A stretch of 64,000 nucleotides of DNA, taken from assembly GCA_033807695.1 (NCBI GenBank), contig CM066306.1:1302001-1366000 (forward strand), read 5' to 3'. Of this stretch, positions 35,347 to 43,997 are shown piece after piece. The DNA comes from Daedaleopsis sinensis. Its lineage: Eukaryota > Basidiomycota > Agaricomycetes > Polyporales > Polyporaceae. Both the position numbers and the translations under genes were made by a program. The first letter of the stretch is position 1. Every line of letters starts with the position of its first letter. The notes beneath the pieces are model-generated. The model saw only the letters and a program-made list of their open reading frames with translations. It made no database searches and had not been told where the DNA came from.

Positions 35347-35907
35347 ACAATTCAAGCTTGAGTTCAACCTGTACCTTGCCAGGCTTGCCTCACTCGTCTG
35401 GATTCCTTGCCTGCTGAAATCCTCTATCGCGCTTGTATTTGACTCTCAAAACTCGAAGTAGTCTTCTGATGTCAACCGCAGCGGAAGCCGCAGCTCCCGC
35501 CACTCTCGCCAGTGGCTCGTCCGCTGATTCCTGAAGACCAGGCTGCCGCATTGGCCAACGACCCGCGTATATTTCAACCAGCAGGCCGGCACATGGCGCC
35601 TCGAGCAGGACGACAGGTCCGAGCTCGAGTACAATGCAGCAAAAGGGGCCTGGCTTCCCGTGGTGAGCCCTGCCCCACCCCGATCCTGGCAGGCCTGACC
35701 CCCAAACCCATCTATCAGCTCGACGAAGACCTGTTGAGCACTGATGGCGCAGCAAGCAGCGTACTCCGTGGCTGGGGTGGATGAGGAGGTGAGTGCCCGC
35801 TCCGCTCTGCATCGCACATCTATGTCCATATCCATATCTGTATCCGTATCCGTATCCGTATCCGTATCCAGATATCTATCCTGTGCCGCGCAGGCCCCCG
35901 CCGCGCA
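35347..35907 (+). pseudogene. Truncated, frameshifted copy of the Tat-SF1/Cus2 gene 5' end
   Basis: Matches the leader and first exons of the intact gene at 42016-42540 almost base for base: shared 'AAGCTTGAGTTCAACCTGTA', the ATG (35469 here, 42134 there) and 'CCCGCCACTCTCGCC'. Seven bases (TTCCTGA) are inserted after the 19th codon, making an immediate TGA stop and shifting the frame. Homology ends at about 35907, so the RNA-binding domains are absent. The intron that carries TATCC hexamers has expanded here. It lies directly upstream of kinase-like copy 3, opposite in order to the intact gene downstream of copy 4. Confidence 0.85.
35823..35870. repeat. TATCCG/TATCCA hexanucleotide repeat
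   Basis: Eight tandem hexamers (four exact TATCCG, the rest one or two changes) in what was the intron of the pseudogene. The intact gene has only about four degenerate units at 42481-42510. Confidence 0.85.
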
Positions 35908-36793
35908 GATTTATGATGTCTATTTGCTCGAGACTCGAGTGTTGCACTGGCCATGCGTCCTTCTATTAGTCCTCTTGGCTCCCCTCCTATTTGCAGCCTC
36001 GTATGCCCAATCGAAAGACTGCCAATGAGCTGAAGGGGCAGTCGTGCTTATCTCGGTTCTATGGGTAGTCTTTGAGCTCGCATATACCCTTGAGAAGGCT
36101 GATTCGTACGGCGGAGGAGGAACAGGAGGGCCAGCTTGAAAGCTTGAATTCTTGAAGCTTGAATGGGTTTCGGGGCCTGCCGAGCTTGCGAGGCCGGCTC
36201 CCAACGTCCAGCTGAGCGGCAAGCGCGCGCCTGCCACGTCGTCGTCTCTCTCTCTCTTACATCCATCGCGTCGCTCGCGTCGCTCACCGTCTCGCTCGCT
36301 CTACTCTATTAATCGTCGCCAATAGTTTTGCCCGCCCTCCCTCCCGTAGTACATTAGTGCACGTTCATTTGTTAATTCTCCTTCAAATAACATCTTGGCT
36401 CCTCCACAGTGGATAGACCGGATTGCTACTATAAAGCGCGGCGCTTCGAGCCCACCCGCTCGCAAGCCCCGCGTCCGTCCGGCTTCGCCGGCCTGAGCCC
36501 AACCCTTTCTTCTAGTAGCGAGTCGGTCATCCACACGAACTTGACAGCGCGCGACAGACGAGGCTGGACTCAGTAGTATTGGGTCACACATAGACGCCAG
36601 TTCGCCCTGGCATGTGACCGTGGCGTTGGTCACGGTTCATTTCGATTCTCGAATGAAGTTCAACTCTTGTTTCCTCCTCCTCCTCAAGCTTTAGCTTAGC
36701 TTCAACTTACTAAGTTCATGGTGAACGAACCAACAACTGCGTTGCGAACTCCCACCTGTGGCAGAAACCTGCACCTGTTTGACTACACGAATC
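35908..36793. other. Intergenic, repeat-flavoured, upstream of kinase-like copy 3
   Basis: No gene seen. Around 36135-36170 the nonamer AAGCTTGAA and close variants recur. The last 200 bases share CATGTGACCGTGGC, GAAGTTCAAC and CACCTGTTTGACTAC with the region before copy 1. Confidence 0.5.
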
Positions 36794-38355
36794 ATGGATC
36801 CGTACTCTCAGAGCGACCTGTGCGACTCTATCCCCAAGGTTTGTTTTCTGTGGACCATTCATACTATCCGCTGATTGTTTCAAATGCTAGCTACCCCGAA
36901 ACAGTGTTGAGGACTTCGACAACCAAGGTTCCGCATTGAGAGTTGAGCTGGGCGACTTTTGGGATGCAATAAGGCCCTGGTTAGCCACGAAAGGCGTCAA
37001 CCTATACATACTGGACATCCCGAAGTCCGACTCTTGGAAGCATTGGTATACCCCGCTAATGAGCAACACGGCTCCCCTGCCCTATGCTAAATGTGTAGAA
37101 TTGGAGGTGTCAGCTGCTCAATCGTTCCGTACCCCGGTAAGTTCCTCACTGTTGCTCCATGCGGCCGACTTGACACGTCCACTAGGTTCGGCTCGCTTGT
37201 GCTCAAGACGACGTGGGCAGGGATCTGATGCTCAAGCTTGTCGACACGGATAGCGACCAATGCCGCATTTACAAGCGGCTCTTGAGGGACTGGGACCTCT
37301 TCTGCGACCCACGCACGTTCCCATGCGTCCTGCCTCCGGTAGACATTTTGGACACCCCGCATAACTACTCGATAGTCACAATGCCCGTGTAAGTCGTCAC
37401 AGCACTCACTATACTTGCAGATTGCACTGATATATCATGGAAACAGGTGGGGGGACTACATCAAGTTCGACATGAGTAATGTCGGTGAAGTACTCAGGTT
37501 CATGAAATGTTTACTTGATGTAAATATTTCCGCCTTATTATAACTCGAAGACGCTGACGCTGCTACAGGGTCTTGTGTTCCTACACTCGAGACGCATCGC
37601 ACACCGTGTCAGTTGTGTCGCTTTCATGACGGACCTTGGGCTCACAACCTTCACACAGGACATATGTGACAACAACATAGTCGTTAACTGCTATCGACTC
37701 GATCGTGATCGAATCCGTTTAGCGCAAGACCTGTGCCAGCACTGCGCTAGCGATGATGTGTTCTATGCGCTCATGGATTATGATCAGTCCATCCAACTAC
37801 CTGAGGATGCATCGTTGAAGCACTGTCGCCGGCCTTCTGAGGAGGCATGGGTAGGCTCCGATATGTACAGACCTCCTGACGCCGCGCTCGGTGAACCGGA
37901 ATACAACCCGTTTGCGTACGACGTCGCAATGTTGGGAAATTTATTCCGGATCCAGTTTTGGGTATGGTCAGCACTCTCGCTTTCTGTTTCGAGCGCTGAA
38001 GGTTCAATTGCAGCAAGCCGTCGTCGCTGTACCAGCGCTGGCAGCGCTATATGACAAGATGACAACCCATGTCATATCCGAGCGTTTCACGGCCGTAGAA
38101 GCACAACAATTCCTGGAGGACGAAACGAGCAACATCCCTCACCGGATGTCTCTCCAGCTGTCCCCAGACTGGGATGCCGCGCGGCCGGACATGGAAGTCT
38201 ACTGGTCGATGTTACCCATTGAAGTCCAACAAAGATGGAGCCGCTTCAGGACACCCCCGTTGCCCCTCCGGTCACGCATTTTGAACTGGGTGATGGGACA
38301 CTCCCGGATGTGTTGTGATATAATAGTTTTTGCTCGCCGGTTCCTACAGATCTGA
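36794..38355 (+). CDS. Protein kinase-like gene, copy 3
   Basis: Near-identical to copy 1 in exons and introns: MDPYSQSDLCDSIPK, 'FWDAIRPWLATKGVNLY', beta3 Lys 'LMLKLVD', Gln at the alpha-C Glu position, 'IAHRDICDNNIVVN', 'ALMDYDQSIQLP', 'NPFAYDVAMLGNLFR', 'MTTHVISERFTAVEA', and stop TGA 38353-38355. Substitutions against copy 1 are scattered and mostly conservative (for example 'CASDDVFY' for 'RASDGVFY'), and every splice site is kept, so the gene appears intact. It is flanked by two gene fragments, the Tat-SF1/Cus2 copy upstream and the tyrosinase copy downstream, which shows that it arrived or was rearranged by duplication. Downstream sequence matches that of copy 1 up to about 38485, then switches to the tyrosinase fragment. 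Confidence 0.8.
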
Positions 38356-38497
38356 AACTACTCGAACGTTGTTTCGGCGCCGTTGTCCTAGGAGTGCCCT
38401 GATTTACATGCATGGACGCTCTGGATGTGAGCACCGAAGAAGCACAATCCACAGTCTTTCACTCGGAAGTATTATCGATGTATCATGGTGAACCGAT

Positions 38498-39045
38498 CGG
38501 GCGTGAACTTCGTGTTGGCGTACACCGCAGGGTCTGTGATTACCGGATTTGCCGTGAGCGCGAAGAACGGCTGCAGTGTGAAGTTCCGGCTCAGCGTGTG
38601 AGGGGCCGGGTACGAGAGCGCGAGGCGGCGGAAGCCGCCGTCCTGCAGTGACCTGCACCTCGATGTCCTGCGCGGGGTCGCCCCAGCCGCCGAGGCCGCT
38701 GGCGGGGTCGGACTCGCGGAAAAGCGGGCTGTTTTCGACATCGTGCGCGTCTGTCATGCAAATACATCGAAGAGGAGTGAGTGCGCTGAGTGCGGAGATG
38801 GCTGCTGGCGAGCTGAGGAGTGACTCGCACCGATGTCGGACTAATCACATTAAGGGAACCCGCCTGTGTAGGGGCCACCGCTTGCACGTAAAGGCGATGG
38901 AACGGCAAGAAATAGTCGGTGCTGTGAATTTATGCCGGAGCAGTCGTGGATGAACCACATGGTGGCAGAGTCCGACTCTGCCGGTATAATAGTACTTGAG
39001 CTGCGGTACGGTTGGGCTCTGAGATCTGAGATCTGACTAGCCGTA
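38498..39045 (-). pseudogene. Broken fragment of the tyrosinase gene
   Basis: Homologous to 7213-7760, the CuA-to-middle part of the intact tyrosinase, in the same orientation. 'AHDVENSPLF', 'GLGGWGDP' and 'NFTLQPFFAL' are still readable, but there is a 10-base insertion (the AGTGACCTGC region) that shifts frame after 'DIEVQ', a deletion in the exon after 'YFLPFHRLYVQA', and the intron acceptor before 'IHST' has changed from ATAG to ATAA. Neither a start nor the CuB region is present. It cannot encode tyrosinase. Confidence 0.88.
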
Positions 39046-39220
39046 GATTCGCGCTAGTGTGGAGGCCATGTGACCGTGGCATTTGACGAAGTTCAAGTTT
39101 GAACGGACGAGTTGAACGACTCCGGTGCGGACTCCTGGCGGACTCCCATCGCGACCTGTGGCAGGTGCTCAACAGACGACCTCAGATCTCAGACCTTACA
39201 CCTACTAGACTACAGGAACC

Positions 39221-40822
39221 ATGGACTCGTTCCCTCAGAGCGACCAGTGTGACTCCAATCGAGTCCCCAAGGTTCGTTTTATTGGACCATTGATACTATT
39301 CACTGATTGATCCAAATGCCAGCTACCTCGAAACAGCGTTGAAGACTTCGGTTACGAAGGTATCGACTTGGTAATCGAGCTGGGTGACTTTTGGGATGCA
39401 ATAAGGCCCTGGTTAGCCACGAAAGGCGTCAACCTGTACCCATTAGGCATCCCGAAGGAGCTGCTAGAGTCAATATCCAACACCCCGAAGCATTGGTATA
39501 CCCCGCTAGTGAGCAATACGGCTCCCTTGCCCTATGCTAAATGTGTAGACATGGAGGTGTCAGCTGCTCAATTCTTCGAAACCCCGGTAAGTTCCTCGCT
39601 GTTGCTCCATGCGACCGATTTCAAGTTGACATTCCTGCTAGATGCGGCTCGCTTGTGCTCAAGACGACGCGGGCAGGGATCTGATGCTCAAGCTCATTGA
39701 CAATGATAGCGACCAATACCGCATTTATGAGCGGCTCTTGAGGGACTGGGACCTTTTTTGCGACGCACACTCGTTCCCATGTGTTCTGCCCCCGGTAGAC
39801 ATTCTAGACACCCCGCATAACTACTCTATAGTCACAATGCCCACGTAAGTCGTTACAACACCCACCAAACCTGTGTATCGCGCTGATATGTCATTGAAAT
39901 AGGTGGGGAGACCGTCTGGAGTTCAAGGACATGAGTAATGTCGGTGAAATACTCAGGTTCATGAAATGTTTACTTGATGTAATAATATGGCCCGTTATTG
40001 CTCTTTGAAGACGCTGACATTGTTGTAGGGTCTTGTGTTCCTACACTCGAGGCGCATCGCACACCGTGTTAGTCGCGTAGCTTTCATGATGGACCAAGTT
40101 GTGCTCACAGCATTCATTCTTCACACAGGATATATGCGACTTCAACATAGTGGTGAACTGCTATCGACTCGATCGTGATCGAATCCGTTTAGCGGAAGAC
40201 CTGTGCCAGCACCGCGCCAGCGATGAAGTGTTCTATGCGCTCATGGATTATGATCAGTCCATCCAGCTACCTGACGACGCTTCGTTGAAGCATTGTCGCC
40301 GACCCTCGCAAGAGTCATGGGCAGGGGCAGGGATGTACAGACCGACTGACGCCATGCTCGGTGAACCTGAATACAACCCTTTTGCTTTCGATGTCGCAAT
40401 GTTGGGAAATCTATTCCGGATCCAGTTTTGGGTATGGTCAGCACTCTCGCTTTCTGTTTCGAGCGCTGAGTACTCCATTGCAGCAAGCCGTCGTCGCAGT
40501 ACCAGCGCTGGCAGCGCTGTATGACAAGATGACAACCCATGTCATATCCGAGCGTTTCACGGCCGTAGAGGCACGACAATTCCTGGAGGACGAAACGAGC
40601 AACAGCCCTCACCGGATGCCTCTCGAGCTGTCCCCAACCTGGGACGCCGCGTGGCCGGACATGGAAGTTTACTGGTCGATTTTACCCATCGAAATCCAAC
40701 AAAGATGGAGCCGCTTCAGGACACCCCCGTTATCCCTCCGGGTACGCATTTTGATATGGTTGATGGAATACTCCATATGTTGTAAAATAATAGTTTTTGT
40801 TCGCCGCGTCCTACGAGTTTGA
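39221..40822 (+). CDS. Protein kinase-like gene, copy 4
   Basis: Third member of the close trio. MDSFPQSDQCDSNRVPK, 'EDFGYEGIDLVIELGDFWDA', a longer linker 'GIPKELLESISNTPKHWY' (seven residues more than copies 1 and 3), 'VSNTAPLPYAKCVDMEV', beta3 Lys in 'LMLKLID', Gln in 'NDSDQYRIYERLL', 'IAHR' then after an intron 'DICDFNIVVN', 'ALMDYDQSIQLP', 'NPFAFDVAMLGNLFR', 'MTTHVISERFTAVEARQFL', stop TGA 40820-40822. The hinge exon ends 'IVTMPT' and continues 'WGDRLEFKDMSNVGE'. All splice sites are standard. It lies just after the tyrosinase fragment and is the most diverged of the trio. Confidence 0.8.
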
Positions 40823-42133
40823 ACGTACGTGACGTTGTTTCGCCGCCGGAGTCCTAGGAGAATGTCATCATCCATAGTTACTTATCGAGGCTCGATTAAA
40901 TGTCGCCACCGGCCGTGTAACTCTGAAGTATATAAACACGTCTCTCGAGTCGCCCTCTCCAATCCGTAGACCTCCCTCACACCAGCCTTACTTTACAGTT
41001 GTCGACCGTCCAAGCTCCATGCTCTCTTCGCGCTCTCAACAGACCGGTCAAGGTCGACCCACTGTGCTGGAGTACCTGCTTTTTCGAGCCAGGCTCTCGC
41101 ACCCCAAGTCCACAGCAAAGCGGTCGCTGCTCGTAACGTCGTGACTCTGCATCTTCCGGCTCGTCCTTCCAAGTACGTTCTCCGAGTGACTGCTCATAGG
41201 CTTATGGCTAACGCCGGAGTCAGGTCAACTAGGTCGTAGCTACGCGCATCAGCACTTCCCGGAGAAAACAATATTAGAGATTTGTGGTCATGAGCCTCTG
41301 CCATATAGCAACGCTTATGTGAGCGCACACCGCGCCATGGCATCCTGGACGAATGTGCTAACTTGCCAGTACTTTTAGCTAAACCAACGTCTTAGGAAGG
41401 GTGGGGTCGGTATGCAAGCTTTTATCCGAATCCCGGAACGTCCCGCTACCTTCTAGTAGCGAAACTCAGGACCTCGAATTGGCAGGAAGGTGGCATGAAA
41501 TGTCCTTACCAAGAAAGAGGCCACCAATTTCAGGAAGTTGACTGCTGCAGAGATGAAGGCTTATAAAGACCTCAAGCGAAGTGCGGAACCGCACTTCGTC
41601 CCGTACTCCTCCACCAACAAACCTGTGCGTAGTGCCAAGTCAACGATCCTCAGCTGCAGACTGCTCAATTATGCCTTCGTTCTTCCCAGTGATGTTAGTC
41701 CTTTTGGTCGTGTTTGGTGGGCCGTCGTCCGATCGCGAATGATTTTATACAGTCCGTCCTTCAAAGTCAAGTTCTGTAAATGCTAGCGGGTGTCAAGTTG
41801 AGCCCGGCCTCCGTAGTATTGTACGCCACATGTAATTTATCGTTTAGCCACTCTATCGTCCAGCCACGAGTGATACACAGTACTTGGTGCACCTAGACCT
41901 CATATATCTGGCGCAGCCTCCTTCGAAGGACTTTGCAACCACCGTGGGAAGGTGGGAAGCGTCGCAGTCCGCCTTAAGTAGTCCGCCAGAGTCTGTCAGA
42001 GTGTCCGCCTCGCTTGCAATCCAAGCTTGAGTTCAACCTGTACTTTGCCCTACCTTGCCTCACTCCTCTCGCATTCCTTGCCTGCTGAGATCTATCGCAC
42101 TTGTATTTGCTCAAACAACGACGTAGCTCTCTT
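40823..42133. other. Intergenic with a second copy of the TATA-bearing block; leader of the Cus2 gene
   Basis: After copy 4 the sequence repeats the flank of copy 1 (GTCCTAGGA, then TATATAAA at 40929-40936, 'CCCTCTCCAATCC', 'CCTCCCTCACACC', 'ACTTTACAG'). An ATG at about 41018 opens a frame of only some 40 codons. From about 42016 the leader of the Tat-SF1/Cus2 gene begins, shared with the pseudogene at 35347. A frame at 41538-41786 has no recognisable motif, and I do not call it. Confidence 0.45.
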
Positions 42134-43806
42134 ATGTCAACTTCGGCGGAGGCAGGAGCTCCCGCCACTCTCGCCGGCGGCTCTTCCGCTGAAGACCAGG
42201 CTGCCGCATTCGCCAACGACCCCCGCGTACATTTCGACCAGCAGGCCGGCGCATGGCGCCTCGAGCAGGACGACGGGTCCGAGCTCGAGTATAACGCAGC
42301 AAAAGGGGCCTGGCTTCCCGTGGTGAGTGCGTTCCGCGGCGCGCCATCCTCCACCTCGATCCTGACCGCAAGAACCATCCATCAGCTTGACGAAGACTTG
42401 CTGAGAGCGCAGCAAGCAGCGTACTCCGTGGCTGGGGTTGATGAGGAGGTGCGTGCCCGTTCCGCTCTGCATCTCACATTTATATCCATATCCATATCGG
42501 TATCTATCCGCTATGCCACGCAGGCTCCCGCCGCGCCCGTCCTGAAGCGCATCAACAAGAAGCGGAAAGAACCCGTCGTCGAAGACGGGCCCGTCAACAT
42601 CCACGCCCCCAAACGCGGCAAGAAAGCCGCCCCCGCCACGAACGACGCCTCTGCCCCTACCTCCACCCCTTCCTCCACCTCCGGCCCCGCCTCTGCCTCC
42701 GGGAGCGGGAGCGGCGCCCCGCCCGAGCGCAAGTCTAAGAACACAGCAGTGTACGTGACGGGCCTCCCCCCCGACGCAGACGCGGACGAGGTCGCCACGC
42801 GCTTCGGGCGCTTCGGGCTGCTCGAGGAGGACGACAGCGGCCGGCCGAAGGTAAAGCTCTACGCGCGCGACGACGGCGCGTTCTCCGGGGACGCGCTCGT
42901 CGTGTACTTCCGCGAGGAGTCTGTGGACCTCGCGGTCGCCATGCTCGACGACGCGGAGCTGCGCCCTGGGGAGCCTGGCACGGTTATGCGCGTGCAGCGC
43001 GCGCAATTCGGGCACAAGCATGAGGGCGGCGGTGGGGGCGCGGGTGGGACGGGTGCGGAGGGTGCGGAGGGTGCGGCGGCGCGCCCGAGGAAGACGATGG
43101 AGGACAAGAAGCGGGCGACGCGGCGGATCGGGAAGATGCAGAAGTGCGTGTGCTTTTGGCCATACGGCGGTGCGGGGCCTGACTGACGCGTTCCCCCACT
43201 CTTCCAGAAAGCTGGGAGAGTGGGACGACCAGGACGGGTTCGGACCGTCGACGACAGACGAAGATCGGAATAGCGCGATGAACAGGGACGGACGCGTGGT
43301 CGTGCTGAAGCGCATGTTCACACTGAAGGAGCTCGAGGAGGACCCGTCGCTGCTGCTCGATCTCAAAGACGACGTGCGCGAGGAGTGCTCGACGCTGGGC
43401 GAAGTCACAAACGTTGTACTATATGATGTGCGTGGCGCTGCCTTCATACTGCTGAATGTCCCGACTGACCTGTCCTGTGCGCACAGGAGGAACCAGATGG
43501 GGTCATGACAGTCAAGTTCAAGGATCCACTGAGTGCTCAGGCGTGCATCATCGTGAGTTCCCTCGTCTGCAGTCTCCTCTTCGTCCATTTCTGATCTTCG
43601 TCCATCGTTTGATTCCATTCCCATCCCGCGCCACGCAGAAAATGAACGGCAGGTTTTTCGCTGGCCGGCGAATAGAGGCCTCCCTCTACACCGGCAGGCA
43701 GCGCTTCAAGCGGAGTGGGCACGGGAGCAACGTCGACGACGGCGATGAGAACGAGAAGGAGCGGCTCGACGATTTCGCGAATTGGCTCATGGCCGAGGGG
43801 GAATGA
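42134..43806 (+). CDS. CUS2: Tat-SF1/Cus2-type U2 snRNP assembly factor
   Basis: Nuclear splicing factor that binds the U2 snRNP protein SF3b1/Hsh155 and remodels U2 RNA. MSTSAEAGAPATLAGGSS, an N-terminal GYF-like 'HFDQQAGAWRLEQDDGSE' stretch, 'LDEDLLRAQQAAYSVAGV', then 'INKKRKEP' and a basic Pro/Ser linker. RRM1: 'NTAVYVTGLPPDADADEV', 'GRPKVKLYARDDGAFSGDAL', 'VVYFREESVDLAVAML'. A basic bridge 'TMEDKKRATRRIGKMQ'; then the UHM-type RRM2: 'VVVLKRMFTLKELEEDP', 'EECSTLGEVTNVVLYD', 'DGVMTVKFKDPLSAQACI', and 'KMNGRFFAGRRIEASLY' with the R-x-F-like RFF motif. C-terminus acidic. About six introns, all GT-AG. Complete. Its 5' part was duplicated to 35.35 kb. Confidence 0.88.
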
Positions 43807-43997
43807 ACAGTCTCTGCTGTACTCGGTACTGTATGATAAACCCGCGGACACGTGTGTGGATATCATCTGCTCGCAAACAACCATGTTCGACGCGTACATG
43901 TACAGAAAAGGGTCCAGAGTAGATCGTCCGTCTATGGAAAGCATCCCGACAGCAGAACAGGCAAACCACACCACATGTACACCGATAACCTGCATCC

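Noticed and set aside
41538..41786. Open frame beginning MTAAEMKAYKDL upstream of the Cus2 gene
   Set aside because: Short, no splice continuation, no recognised family; composition not better than chance frames nearby.
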